DNA from: Bostrychus sinensis
Taxonomy: Eukaryota; Chordata; Actinopteri; Gobiiformes; Eleotridae
DNA length: 64,000 nt
Reading direction: 5' to 3'
Assembly: GCA_020698575.1 (NCBI GenBank)
Contig: CM036257.1
Coordinates: 22,025,520-22,089,519, forward strand
Positions 1-12,517 of this stretch are shown here, in pieces. A program made the position numbers and the translations under genes. Positions within the stretch are counted from its first letter, which is position 1, and the number at the start of each line of letters is the position of its first letter. The notes under the pieces were generated by a model. It was not told the DNA's origin. It saw only the letters and a program-made list of their open reading frames with translations, and ran no database searches.

Positions 1-959
1 ATTCACTGATACTAAGGTTGTCATCACACAACTACCTCTACTTTCTAACTGTGTGGCACTAAAGGATAAATCACTGCATTTGTACTGGAGCTCCTGCTGT
101 CAGGTAAAAGCAGAGGTGTTTGGCCAATTACACAGAGAAAAGGGATGTAGCAGGGGCGAAGGCGGGCGGGCCACTAGAATAGACCTAATGAGGGTTCGGT
201 GTGATTGCCGAGGGGGCTGGATAGCGAGACACAGGCTAGTTTGGAGTATTGGACGGTAAGAATGAAGAGGCACAGAGTATGGTAGAGACAGATAGGGCTG
301 ATAATGGATAAGGATTGAGTCCGTACTCCATGTGAGAGGACGTGGGAGGAGATGAGGTGCTCAGAGAGAGAAAGAGTGGGAAAGATGAGTAGCCATTCTG
401 TCAAATCTGAGCCCTTATACCTTATATTTCTCTACATTAGTCTGTCCACCTGTCTGTCTGTCTGTCTTTCCCTTCACCTCCCTCAAAGAAGCACAGCTGG
501 AAATCGGTCACGCCGTGGGAACCTTTCATTAAGACACAATTTGGCCACATGCTGTGAGTCAGCGGTATGGCCTTTTTCTATGGCATTTACAGAAAGCAGA
601 ACAAATACAGCAAAGTGGGGTCATTATTAAAGGTATCATGTATAGATTTGATGTTAAAGAAAAGAAAAATATGTCAATTTGTCTACAGTTAAATGGCAGG
701 TAGTCTGTGAGACCCAGTGAATGTCTTAACAAGGTCTGAAATTCATGGGTAATGCTGCCTGACCAGTTATAATCACTTATTATTGTCAGTATAGCACAGT
801 TAGAGAGCAACTAAAGCTCACTGGTTCGAGTCCATACTCGAACCATTTGCTGAATGTTCCTCCTGGCTCGTCTCCATGATTTCCTGCTGTGTCCATGATT
901 ACTGCTTGTCTATCCTGTCTAAAAAAACCTAAAAGGCCAAACTATATAGAGCCTATCCC
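1..959. other. Left edge, no gene recognised
   Basis: No supported gene; the short open frames lack splice or protein signatures. A (TGTC)n-like run lies near 448-468. A small perfect hairpin, TGGTTCGAGT / ACTCGAACCA with a 4-nt loop, spans 822-845 beside a tRNA B-box-like GGTTCGAGTCC. Confidence 0.6.
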
Positions 960-1284
960 CTTCTACCAATCTAAAAACGCTCGATCTCACTGCTCTACGT
1001 AGACTCGTGAAACCAGGAAGTGCTCCTGCGTGTTTCTAAAGCCCATACACCATCACCGGACTGATTCTGATTATTTCAGCCCTCGCTACAAAGCAGTCAG
1101 CTCATTTATCTGTTAGCGTCAGATTGCTAATAGCCATTGTAAATAGCCATTTTATGTCCATTCCACACCGTTGCCAGCAGGGAGCGACAGACGTCTTTTT
1201 AAAGTTATAAAACGAGAAATACTAATGCAAAGGTGTCCAAAACTATTCCAAAAAGTCTGAAAAAAACATAATAGGGGACCTTTA
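960..1284 (+). mobile_element. MITE family A, 5'-truncated copy
   Basis: Shares the core CGTTGCCAGCAGGGAGCGAC, the block AAACCAGGAAGTGCTCCTG and the tail ATGCAAAGGTGTCCAAAA...CATAAT...GGACCTTTAA with the copies at 12518, 38204, 41857 and 60983. The 3' terminus is intact; the 5' end is eroded. Confidence 0.8.
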
Positions 1285-2327
1285 AAAGAACATTTTAATG
1301 TCAAAGACACTTACTTTTAATCACTGTGAAAAAAGGAAATAATGTGAGAAGAGTAAAATTATTCTGTTTTAAGAGATGACTAATACTACTTTCAAAGTTA
1401 CCAACATGGACTAGTACAGTCCTGCAAATGTGGAATTCTAGTAAAAGGAATAATTACTATGTAAATGGCTCATCTAATACTATTAGTACTGACATTTTTT
1501 ATCAAGTATCCATTAACCAGGGTTACCTTTGGACATTTGTGGCTTAAAATAACCAGGAAGTGTTTCATTACCACCAGTCAATTGATCTTCCCATTTCATT
1601 ATCTTTTTTTTCCAATATAATTTGTCTGTAAAGCTTGATGTTTTTCCCCGTTGCTCTCCTCGCCATCCATCATTCCTGCTCTCCATCTTACTGCCTCATT
1701 CTGGTGCTTATAGTCCTCTCAAACTAACCGAGTGTCTATGTGATGTGTGGGAGGGAAGAGAGCGGCAATGCTGGCTAGAGGAGGTGGTGAAAACGCGAAG
1801 CGAGAAAAGATATACAGAAAGACCGAGAGAGAGGAGAGAGAGAGGGAAGCGTTTACTGGAACAAAACATGCCGTTTCAAGCTCGATAAGGACCGCCTACA
1901 CACCACTTTTATCTCAGGCAGATTAAGCCTCATTTTTAGCATCCACTGTAGATGATTCGCAAAGTTTTATCATCATGTCAGTAGTAGACAGCAGTCATTT
2001 GAGTGGGGATACAGTTATGTAATATTTTTTAAAAAGGAACACTCAAGTAAAGGCATATTGGTTTAAAGATGTCTTCAGCAGTCGTCCATACAAACAATTA
2101 AGTATTTTTAATATAGGATGTGAAAATGACTGCAAAATGAAAATATACTCAGAATAGTAGTGTTTTGAGGTAACATTTCAATTTTATGAAGGTGAATTGA
2201 AAGATGGGTCTTTTATCCACTTCAAAGTATAGGCTGATTTCCATTATGAGCTGACAATAACAACATTTGAAAACAGCAACCAAAGCACTGCAGCAGTAAG
2301 CAGACGCAGACATGGTGGCATACTCAC
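1285..2327. other. Unique AT-rich sequence
   Basis: No gene, structural RNA or defined repeat recognised. The stretch ends at the candidate 60-nt exon. Confidence 0.5.
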
Positions 2328-2387
2328 TGTTAAACTCGCCATCTTGTCAAAGCCAATAATTTGCAGATTATGGCTCCTTTGATAAAC
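2328..2387 (-). CDS. Candidate internal exon, gene unknown (60 nt)
   Basis: On the minus strand a long pyrimidine tract and acceptor (TATTTCTCTCTTACAG|GTTTAT) precede exactly 60 nt, then a consensus donor (ACA|GTGAGT). Only the phase-0 frame is open; it reads VYQRSHNLQIIGFDKMASLT. Length divisible by three and strong sites on both sides make this the best of the unassigned exon candidates. I do not recognise the protein. If it belongs to the gene starting near 41.5 kb, that gene spans at least 39 kb and continues past the left edge. Confidence 0.42.
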
Positions 2388-2524
2388 CTGTAAGAGAGAA
2401 ATAGCAATGAGAGATCAAATTCATTTTTGTCCATTAATAGAAGGCAAATGGATACTGTCAACATACAGTTTGTGCAGCTAGTAGATCCTCTAAATCTGTT
2501 AAATTTAATGCATTACTTGTACGG

Positions 2525-2807
2525 CTGGGTCCCGTAAATCTTTTTGTTGATACCAGTACTTAAACGATACCTGGTTTTCGATACAGGTACCTGAACTTTT
2601 TTTTTATACTTACGTTATTTTAATTAAAAATGTACGGTAAAAGCTGTTAAAAAAGAGTTAGATGTCTGTACTTGTAGATCTTTGTATGATATTTGCAGTT
2701 AGCGATAGTTACATGCAGAGTGAGCGCTCTTTCAATAGTTAATCTTTGGTGTCTTTTTCTCGTTTGTACAAAACAAGCTGGTGTTAACATTGAGATCTAA
2801 AGTGCAG

Positions 2808-2845
<38 letters not shown>

Positions 2846-3065
2846 TGCCTCCTGCGCTCTCGATGTAAATTATGCCCTGTCTTTTTTTTTATAACCGGTG
2901 TTGAAAACTCTGCTCAAAACATCTGCTTAAAGTAACGTAGCTGCCCTGTAGCGCTGTCCCTGGACCCGCCAGGTACCAAAAGAAAAATATTTTAACAATA
3001 CCACCCAGTGCTGGAGCTTTTTGGTCAGTACCACAAAGGTATTGTTGTTTGCTATCCATCCCTAA
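2525..3065. repeat. Degraded element with GGTACC-rich ends
   Basis: The left side carries GATACCAGTACTTAAACGAT and GATACAGGTACC; the right side carries AGGTACCAAAAG and ACCACAAAGGTATTG. The same style of ends appears in the insertion nested at 30794-31079. A (GT)17 tract lies inside. Termini and class are uncertain. Confidence 0.45.
2811..2844. repeat. (GT)17 microsatellite
   Basis: Seventeen uninterrupted GT units, inside a degraded interspersed repeat. Confidence 0.97.
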
Positions 3066-3194
3066 TTACTTTTACTTTATTACTTTAACTTTTTTTTTTG
3101 TAAGTTCACTAAATATAATAATATAAAATATTCTGTTTTATGTTTACATAATTACAACCCATCACAACCAATCAAAAATTATAAAAGTTGGAAA

Positions 3195-3780
3195 GTTAAT
3201 GAGCTATGGCTGCACAATCTATAAAAATAAATCAATTGTGAGATTCTCATCATTTCACTCTCAGACGCTCAGATTAGGTCCCTGTCACTTTAAGAGACCT
3301 CCCACCTCGCTGTCATGCTGCTGTCACGCCCCTTCAGCGTGTCCCGACAACACATGCCAGTGCAGAAGCAGTGTTTGAGTGTTGTCCACTGCAGTTTGGG
3401 GTTGGTTTATTTGGTTGCTGCACGGGTGACGTGAGCTGTAGCAGTGCTTCCTGAACAGGACAGGGCTGTGAGTGTAGGAATGGGTACCAAGACCTAGTAT
3501 TATAAGGCAGGAGCTTATCATGATGGGGCACCGGTGCCCCATCATGATAAGCTCCTGCCTTAAAGTTTCTCTTAAAAGGTACCGAGTAGTCGCAATAAAT
3601 GCCATGTGGTCAAATACGTGCATAAAATCTTTTCACTCTTCTCATAAAAGACGAGACATGGCGCTTCCCTCAGCTGCTAGTGTTTGTGTGAGCGGAGCAG
3701 CTGCACAGCAGTGCACTACAAGCGTGCATGTTGCACATAAACGGAGAGAGGAAAAGTGTCGCTCAACATCGCTAAAGTAG
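3195..3780. repeat. Probable hAT-like relic and flank
   Basis: The left side (GGCTGCACAATCTATAAAAA near 3207) resembles the left terminus style of the intact hAT MITE at 20145. The interior has CpG remnants, two overlapping open frames and the perfect palindrome listed separately. No coding similarity recognised; the right terminus was not found. Confidence 0.35.
3503..3562. repeat. Perfect 60-bp palindrome (30-bp arms, no spacer)
   Basis: Every base of 3503-3532 pairs with 3533-3562; the centre is GCACC|GGTGC. Both strands therefore read the same peptide start (MMGHRCPIMISS), which explains the mirrored open frames here. It could extrude as a cruciform. The first mismatch is at 3502/3563. 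Confidence 0.97.
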
Positions 3781-3947
3781 TTGCCGACACCGCGCGCGGA
3801 CATAGCGAGGACCAGTGATGCATGACAACACAGAGATAGTAGGCTAACGCTATGCTAGCAGCCCACAGGTGCAACAAGTTGCCCATAAGAATCAATTAAA
3901 CCCAGTGTTTATCTGACTCCACTCCTACATTTCCCTGAAAGACAGCT

Positions 3948-3983
3948 GTGACCACACACACAGTTTATTGTGTGTGTGGTCAC
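3948..3983. repeat. Hairpin with 15-bp perfect arms
   Basis: GTGACCACACACACA (3948-3962) pairs with TGTGTGTGTGGTCAC (3969-3983) around a 6-nt loop. It lies about 400 bp right of the 60-bp palindrome. Confidence 0.93.
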
Positions 3984-4195
3984 ATTTATTTTAATATTTG
4001 AAAATAAATTGCAAACATAAAGTAGACTATATTGTGAAGTAAAAACAAAGTAATTAATGTTTTTTATTAGATTTTTGCACAAAAAGTATCGACATCCAAC
4101 AATAACAATACTCATCCCCAGGTGAAGGTAAAGGAGCGTGGTCAGGTGGAAACGGCAGACACTGGTAAAACGAGCCGTCTTGGCCTCTCACAAAC

Positions 4196-4336
4196 ACAAC
4201 GTAAAAGAATAGAGGATTACTCAAACATGCATGAATGAAACAAAAACACAACTCGAGGTATGTTTTTGATGAGGAAACATTATAATAATTATATAAGCTG
4301 AGAAAAGTTGATTTTGCATAATATAGCCCCTTTAAG
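4196..4336 (-). mobile_element. MITE family B, 5' terminal fragment
   Basis: Read on the minus strand it starts TTAAAGGGGCTATATTATGC and continues through TCATCAAAAACATACCT to GTTTGAGTAATCC, matching the left end of the copy at 50731. Confidence 0.75.
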
Positions 4337-5704
4337 AGATTACAAACACAAGAACACACATTATGCAAGTGACTTGAATTGTTGAATCTACTCAATATCA
4401 TTTACTGTACAAACCAAGAAATATAGTGTTATAGTGGTGTTATAATAAGCTAAAATAATTTATATGATAATAATATATGAATAACTTTTATGCAAGGCCT
4501 GCACAAAAGGCAGTAATGGTGACCCAAGAAATCAGAAACATCTGATCAGAAACATCATCATGGTGATGAGTGTAATGAAATGCAAGCCTCATTGGCGGCT
4601 TAATGAGCAGTCCATATGCAATTTACATACATAATATACATCTTCACCTCATCTTTCTCACTATAAACAACATAATGACGAGGGATCAAAGGTACAACTC
4701 AATTCGCAGGAGAGCTAACCAGTCAGCGACAGAAGTTACCAAAGCTTTTCACACAACTATACAGTGTTCAAAACAAATGTACCAACTAAAATACACTTCA
4801 TTTCCTCTTTTGCGAAAGCCTGGCTGGATTTCCTGGAGGACTGGGGGAAGCAGCAGCTGCCAGCTCTGCACGCTTTCTGAGAGACGCTTGTTAGAGATCC
4901 ATCTGTTTGCTTCGGCAAATTCATCTAAATTGACGAGATCTGAATGATCTGCGGTGTGTAGTAATCAGATTCCCTACAACAGGAAGCGGTTATTGAAAAG
5001 GGAAGTTCACCCACAGTGCATCGCTAGTTTGGAAAAGCAGAGGAGAGCTAATGGCACAAGGACTTCCTATGTTTTACATGGGCCACAATTTCAAATATGC
5101 CAATACAAATTCAAAATACTTAATAAGATGATAACAAATAAGCTAATACAAGTTGAACTCGTGCCTCTCATATATGAACTTATGAATGTTGCAATGGCAA
5201 GTAGTAATATTAAAAACAAAGAAAAAAAAAGACAATTTGTGCATAAACAGGTTACAAGTAAGGTGTAACCCAATGGCTACTGTGTAATGTCAGTGCCTTG
5301 GTAGAGAGCATTAGCAATTGACTTGATTTTAGCTGATTTATTTATATAAGAAATTAGCGCTAGATTAGTTAACATGAGAACTTTGGCTGATAGCACTGGC
5401 AGCTACATATGTGTGCTGCTATTTGAAAGTCAATTTGTAACACAACAACCTTCATTTTTGTTTTCTAAAAAAACACCTTGTTGGCAATGAATGGTTTGTC
5501 GATTGGTTTGGTAATGTGTTAGAAAGATGACTCAAAAGATAGTGGTCAGATTAATTTGAAATTGTAGGAAATGCCAGGCAGTAATGGGCCAAGTAAGAAA
5601 TCCAGGATACCATTGAGAGATAGGGACAAAGATACTAACACTTAACCAGAAAAGGAACAAATTATTATTAGTTTTATTGGATCCATCACAACTAAGGGTT
5701 TTGT
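4337..5704. other. Unique sequence, no gene recognised
   Basis: Several 60-110 codon open frames occur on both strands, without splice sites or family motifs. I see no convincing feature. Confidence 0.5.
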
Positions 5705-5840
5705 GGCTGAATGAATTCAGCATTTACCCCTGAATTAGAAGATTACTGGTTAGAGTCCATGTGTCTTAACTAATGCGAGGCAGTGTCAATGCCTTGAGAA
5801 AGGTCTGTGCTCTCTAATTGCTTTTAGTTCACTGGTTTTG
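5705..5840 (+). repeat. SINE-like repeat (tRNA-style head), copy 1
   Basis: CAGCATTTACCCCTGAATTAGAAG ... CTGGTTAGAGTCC ... GCGAGGCAGTGTCAATGCCTTG ... TGTGCTCTCTAATTGC. Related copies lie at 35075-35170 and 45810-45895. The CTGGTTNNAGTCC box sits where a tRNA B-box would be. Confidence 0.5.
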
Positions 5841-6289
5841 GTTTGCTTCTTCAAACAAAATGAACAGAAAAGACCTGTGCAGTGCATCTCCCTCCTGAAA
5901 GGGTTTTTTATCACAAAATAAACCAACAAAGCAACGAAGGACACACAACTCAAGTAAACACCAGAAATCCAAAACACTATATTGAGTTTATTGAGAGACT
6001 ATTACCCCAATATTGTGCTATTGCTTTAATAAAATATTAGGCAAAGACTCTTTTAAAAACATCATGAATAAAAACCTTTCAGTCCAAAACTCAAAAGGGT
6101 GTTCTGTCTACATATTGCATCAACTTAGAGTCTCACTTTAATCAAAAGACTTACTCAACACCTTGTAATGGTTCAGTATTTTGATGCTTGTTTTAAGTGA
6201 AAATACTGACAAATATAGTGAAATATATCTTGATATGTTTCCCAAGGTCTTGTCATCTCTTGCTCAGATAATTTCTCATTTGTTTAACT

Positions 6290-6445
6290 CAGTGTAAGTT
6301 GGTCTGCATCATTAGCGCAGACTGCTGACCCGGACCTCGGACCTCTGTCTGTTTCAACAAACTGGCATTGGGCCTAATGAGGCTTGCTAATGGGCGCCCA
6401 TGCTAATCTGCTGGAAACTGTCTCAGAGCAAACTAGACCATAAGC
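6290..6445. promoter_or_regulatory. Conserved-noncoding-like segment
   Basis: Repeat-free sequence with balanced composition and several homeodomain-like cores (CTAATGAGG, GCTAATGGG, GCTAATCTG). It includes the 12-bp palindrome ATGGGCGCCCAT at 6391-6402. It looks unlike the AT-rich decay around it. The regulatory role is inference only. Confidence 0.3.
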
Positions 6446-6461
6446 TCAGTTAGACACTTAC

Positions 6462-6476
6462 GATCCATTACTTCCA
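6462..6476 (-). CDS. Speculative 15-nt microexon
   Basis: Minus-strand TGGAAGTAATGGATC lies between a pyrimidine-rich acceptor (CCCTTCATTAACGCGACAG) and a consensus donor (GTAAGTG). Length 15 keeps the frame. The 170 bp on its donor side are repeat-free and rich in TAAT/ATTAG motifs, as is often seen beside vertebrate microexons. Chance splice-like signals this short are common, so confidence is low. Confidence 0.18.
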
Positions 6477-6479
6477 CTG

Positions 6480-9400
6480 TCGCGTTAATGAAGGGAAACG
6501 GCACGCACAACCGAAGCTTGAGTGAATGATGAACTGAACTTCTGTCTGGCATTTGGGACTAGTTTTACAATAATAGTCACTGTTGTCTTTTCATAATTAA
6601 CTTTTTAGTTCATCTTCATATCTACAGAAGTTACTGACACTTCAATATAGTTGATTTGGTTACAAAGGAAATGTGAATGATATCAGACCAAATTAGTTTA
6701 GTATTTCAGTTACTCATTCTTTAATATTCGTTAGATAAAAGGATATATAAAAATATTATATAGAGGGCTTGGAAGCAAAGGAGCGTAAGTGCAATTTTAC
6801 AGGAGAGCCAAAACAAATTTTCACCAAAACTGAATCAACACAATATTTGATATTTTTGTGTTATAAAATTGAGAATCTCTTTGAAATTCATACTAACACA
6901 GTTTTAGTTGGAAATTGTTTAACTTTTTATAATGGCGAAAAAGTGAGATACACCTTTGTGACACTAACATTTTCCCAATGAATGAATGAAATAAACATAG
7001 AACTTGGGTGTAAGTAAGTAAACAAATGCAGACAGAATGAAGATTTTCATCTCTGAACAGACAACAACTTTCACAAAGCTCTTTATATTCTGGCAAAAAA
7101 GTAATGTATCAAATAAACTGATGCTATTTTTTCTTTTAAAAACATTAGTTTACATAGTTATATTTTCAGTACATCATAAACATCAACTCTTAACACAATT
7201 ATGCAGTCTCCTTATCTAAAATATCTTACAATAAAGGAAGTATAGTTTTTTATTCTGCTTGAGAGTTCATATTTTACAGTGTGTTTTGTAAATACAGTTT
7301 TATTCATAGCTGTATATTTAAAAAATTTAGATTAGTCCATTTATATCTCATTTTACCCTATTTTATTTTACATGTTACATGGTTATACATGTTTCTCATA
7401 ACGCATTACTGTTTTATGTATGCACCAAAATACCACATTTCTAGTGATGTTTAACTTTTTGCTATAAAAAGAATGTGAAATGCTTCCATTTCTGATTTCA
7501 ATAACTGACATAAAACTAGGGCATGCCTCTCGGCCAGGACAAATGTTTATCCTAAATAAGACTTTTCTACTTAAAGGTTAAATATAAATAAATAAAGATT
7601 ATATTATTATACTTTTTTTTTAGTTAACTCTGAGTCATTTTGAGTTATGCCTGAGTGCTGTGAGAAGGTTCTACCATTGATTTGCTCAGTGTCAAAGGGC
7701 GTATGTGAACTTATGCCTTTTTTGTCACTGAACAAAACCCCACTTTTCTTGTTACGCCTTTTAGTTTTTCTTAAATTACTTCTTTTGGATTAACATTGAA
7801 GTTCTAACCTTTTGCCATTGAAAAGATTTCACTGAGAGCTTTCATTTGATACATAATACTCATATTAGCCCAAAATGCCACTTACGCCCCCGATATACCC
7901 AATTAACCAACACTTCATGCTAGCGGTTAGCAACATATAGAAGACTAAATAAAATTAGCTCACTAGCTAGAATAATAAAGTAAAAAAATATATATGTGAC
8001 ATTGTTAAGTAGATACATATGGTATAAAAATATATAAATCTAAAGTTAACTTTGTGATGCTTATGATAAAACATTGTAAAACTTAAAATTAGGTGCTGGT
8101 GTAAACATCATCGGCCAACCTCTGTGGGCTGACTACTGCAGCATTTCTGTCTACGTTTACCTCTCGAGCACAGGCAACTTTAATATTCTTTTAACAGAGA
8201 TTACAACTGTATTAGTCAGGCCAGCCAGATCGATTCATACTTTTAGCTAAGTGAAATAAGTCTGGACTGTGGACGCTCCTCATTTAAACCTAGTTCCACT
8301 GAAATCAATATGTCTTTACCCACTTAAATCATCTAAATTCCTGGTGTGCAGTTAGACGCATGTTGCACACATTTATATTGGCTGTAAAACAAAAATCCAA
8401 CATCCCAAAATGGCTGTGATTGTAGGGAATGTATATTTTGGCAAATTCCTTGGAGACAGTTTGATAATACAACTCACGCTGTGGTACAGCATTTCAAGCT
8501 GAAGAGAAGCTCAAGTTGCAGGTCATAAAATAGACAGTGTCCAGATGTTTGGCTCGGGTAGAGTGAGAGTTGTGGATTTCAGAAGTGGATTCTTTCCGCA
8601 GTCGGCTACTGATAATAAATGCCTCCTCACAACTAAAGACCAAACATACAAATCCTGGGATTCACAGAAAATGTCAGATAAGAATGAAATATTCACTCCC
8701 ATTTTTAAAGTTGGGGAGTGGGGAGGTAATATTTGTGTCTGTATAGAGTCTGCTTTATTGTCATTTCGCCACATGGAGTAACACTAAGTAAACACTAAAA
8801 ACTCCAATGTAAAAATACAAATAAGGACAGGCAAAATAAGGTAGGATAAAAAAAAAAGAAACAAATAGATAAGATAAAATAATACACCTAACAGATTAGA
8901 GTTGGCAGCATATAAACCGTACAAATAGTGGATGGCAGTGACTGAATGAGCATTTCTGAAATACTTCAAGTCAAAGCCTGTCAACTGTACATACATTATT
9001 TTCCTTCAGATATCCTCACCAACTCTTTGCAATGACACACACAGTACATCTACACGCAGGGCCTAGTTGGACTATGCTTGATTAGCATTAAAAGTTAATA
9101 AGCAAGGCTAATTTATTCTGTAATCATTTATGAACATCAACTATAACACCCCAACTTCATGAGATGAAAGCACATAATCACAAAGTCATCAATTAGCACA
9201 TGAGCAATAGGGTGCATTAGACTTTTTAGTTTTAGTCATGAGACACCAACACAAGCCAAAAACATGGTAGGCAGCTTACTTGCTTTGCTTAGCATGCTTG
9301 CTTTGTTCAAGCTTAATCCAAAAAACTATATTCAACAACAGTCCAACAGTGTTACTTTGACTTGAATTACTAATCAGACAAACACAATGACATGCAAATT

Positions 9401-9800
9401 AGGACCAAGGCAATCATTTCTCTACCTGTACATACAACTACACTGACAAAACTTTATGCATCTTGTGAAAGACCTAGGAATAATCGCAACAAAAAGCTTC
9501 AATTATTTCACATCTGAAACTCCTGTTGAGAGGTATTAATCCAGTGTGAATGCTCTGCCACTGCTATCCCAGCTTCATTTTGCTCTGAAAATGTCTTTCA
9601 CCCGAAGAATAGTTACCACCTTTTGTACACTCCTTGTATAACCCTGTGTACCTGGCTGTGCTGTGATCCTTTATAAATGGACTGTGAAAAGAAAAGTTTC
9701 CCGCAGAGGAATAAAATCAAGACATTTTTTTTTAAAGACCATAAAAATACCAGGTTTTTCCCCAAGTTAAGACTATCTGAGGTAGGTGGTACAAGCCTTA
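6480..9800. other. Unique AT-rich sequence, no gene recognised
   Basis: About 3.3 kb with no defined repeat terminus, structural RNA or exon I can support. Probably intronic to the unidentified minus-strand gene. Confidence 0.5.
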
Positions 9801-10050
9801 CACCAATCAGACATTAAATTATGGGTCAGAGCATGTCCAAAAGTGCAGCTTTTGTGTGGTGTTCCTAGTCTGCAGTGATCAGTATCTATTAAAAGTGGTC
9901 CAAGGAAGCAGCAGTGAACCCTTGAAAGGTGATGCACGTGGAGGGCAAAGGCTGGCCCAACAGAAGAGCTACTGTCACTTAAAACGTAGAAGAAGTAAAT
10001 GCTGGTTCCGATAGAAAGTTTGTTGAGTATGGGGATGTTACGCCTGATTT
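9801..10050 (+). pseudogene. Tc1-like transposase relic, family 1
   Basis: A terminal inverted repeat of the CACCGATCAGCC type (CACCAATCAGACATTAAATTATG) is joined directly to a transposase segment. Around in-frame stops it reads QSMSKSAAFV, SAVISIY, KWSKE and, further on, NAGSDRK. These are hallmarks of the N-terminal helix-turn-helix region of a Tc1-type transposase. Everything between the TIR and the HTH is deleted and the C-terminal catalytic half is missing. Dead copy. Confidence 0.75.
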
Positions 10051-12517
10051 GTGTATACCTTTCCTATAGAAATCAACTAAGAACGTGCATGAAAACATCT
10101 CTAAACTCCAGAAGAGGCTGGTTTGTTCCTTTGCCACCAATCCTCACTTTGTGCCCATTCTAAATCCATCTTTATTGTCTGGATCTCAGCTGCCTGCTAT
10201 GAAAAATTCCTGTCATGGGGACGTAAGCTTTAGTTTTCCTCTCCCACACTCTTTAAACCTTCCGAAAAAACAGGGATGCATCCAGGCAGAGCCGCTGTAG
10301 CAAATCTATTTGTCGGTTCTTTCGGAGCACAGCTTTGGATTAGGCCTGTGTTTAGCTGCTATTCAGCAAAACCTGGCTTGGGTGTTTGCCTGTAGTGACG
10401 GCCAGTGAGTGTTGATGGGCCAAGATATTTGTAAAAAAATTTGACTAGCCAAGGAAAGGCTCACCCGATGGACTATGAGGCTTCTGACTTGTGTGCGGAT
10501 GATTAACATGACAGTGCAATGTAATCAATGTGAATTACAAGGAACAATTCAGCATATTGTGGATTAATTGATTAACTAGAAGAGTGCTTTGGCAGAATGG
10601 AAACACCAAAAGAGTTTAGGAACGATGCTTTAGATCAATGGTTTAAAAACGTGTGAAGCATGGAGGTTGAATACAGTTTCAATGTTGAGCTTATTTAAGG
10701 CCAAAAACTCAGAATATTTCAAAATTTTGAAAGCAGGTTTTAATGTGCCATGGTCATTGTGAAATAGTTTAGTAAAAAAAAATCAGAAAAATCTTTAAAA
10801 GGCTCGTCACAATAATAACAGGAATGAAATTGGGTCCCGCAGTCAGACACAGTACCAGCCTCTGTATAAAATGGGTGAAGGTTTGGTCAGACAGGTGTTA
10901 GTGAGAAAGCCGAGAGAAAAGTTTTCTTTTTTAATGGTTATTTTAAAATGAAACATGGTCGCTAACGGAGTAATCTTGCTGCCTTATATCTGGAGAAAAT
11001 AATAAGAAAAAAACAGGCACAGAAGCGTGTTCAGAGCTCTGGCCTTCTGATTGGTTTTTCACACAAGGCAGTTTGGTCAAAATAGCTGTCAATCACCTCT
11101 TTTTGGAAACAATAAAATACATTATAAAAATATGCCTATGAGACATTTTAGACACAAAGTGGAGGATTAATATGCAAAAAATGTTTAAGAAAGTTTTAGC
11201 AAGTAACAGCGGGCAATTAAAGCACTATACCATTATTAGTACTCTGGGTAGAAAAGTTAGAAATTTAAAATATATTCAGGAAAGCAATCATATTTTTTGT
11301 TGAGACCATTAATAAAGTTTGGCTTTAATACTCCTAGCTTAAAGCATGGCGCTAGTTTAGTCCTTGATTAAGATATTCAAAAATAGTACTTTAGGTCAGA
11401 ATAGTCAGATGATGGGTATAATTACTGCACATCTACAGTATGGTAAACAGACATTGCTATCATAACCACTTAGGCAAGTATCTTTATTTACATAATTACT
11501 ACACTATAAAGGAGAAATGAAAGAAATCAGTGTGCCTGTAAAAGCCTGGGAATCATCTGTGCACTGAGGAAGAATTGAGAAAATGTGGTGGAAGGAGAGC
11601 ATGACCAAAGTAGCAGATCCTCAGCTAAGTCTGTAAATCACTGCAAAAAGGAAGTGAGCCAATAACAGAGAGAAGCAGACAGGGGGAGGAGGGAAATGAG
11701 GTGAGGCCAGGAGAAATGGGGAAAATCTGAGTAATAAAAAGGCAGAAGACCAAATGTGTGTCAGAGATAGACAGCAGGAGAGCAACGGTAAATTTAGAGG
11801 AAAAAATAAACAGAGTTGGTGAGAGCGTGTGACGCTTCGGGTTCAAAAGTTCAACTGGAAATGCCTTCAGAATTCGTCTCCACTTCTCCATCTCCTGACT
11901 TCACAGGAAACAGCATCAAAAATATCAAAGATTCAGGTAGAAACAGAGTCAGAGAGAGCTTCAGCGAGAGTCTATGTGTGTCACAGAAATATCCATTAGG
12001 ATTCACACACCTTTGCAAATTCAAACAATTCAGCCAAGTCCATTTGGGAGCTTTTGAAAGAACCAAATAACTGTTGTCAATTTTATTTTATTGTAAGAGC
12101 CTGCAGTCTAGAAAAGAGACCGGTTACTTTGCAAAGTAAAATGGGTCTGAAAATTCTTCCCTTTACAGCAATTTTAGGAAATCATGTTGAACAGATAATA
12201 ACGGGCAAGATTTATAGCATGCTGTATTTGTATGACTGGTTGGTCCAATTGCTCCAATATGATTTTTGCCAGGTGAAATTCCAGACCCAGTTCACTTCAC
12301 ATTTAGGTCACTGGCTACACTGCCATCCTTTACAGGTAGAAACATTTTTATGAGAAATTTATGAAAGATCAGAAATGTGAAGTTAAATTTAGAGTTATGT
12401 TATTTCATTGAACAATTACTTAAAAATGGTTAAACAAAAGGTTAATTACACTCTGCCAGCTAAGGATAAATGGTTTTTGAGCTCAAGTTTGCTTTAAGTT
12501 AATTTTTTTTTTTTTTT
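10051..12517. other. Unique sequence, no gene recognised
   Basis: Contains no repeat with definable ends. The short open frames at 11816-12353 overlap on both strands and lack signatures. Confidence 0.5.
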
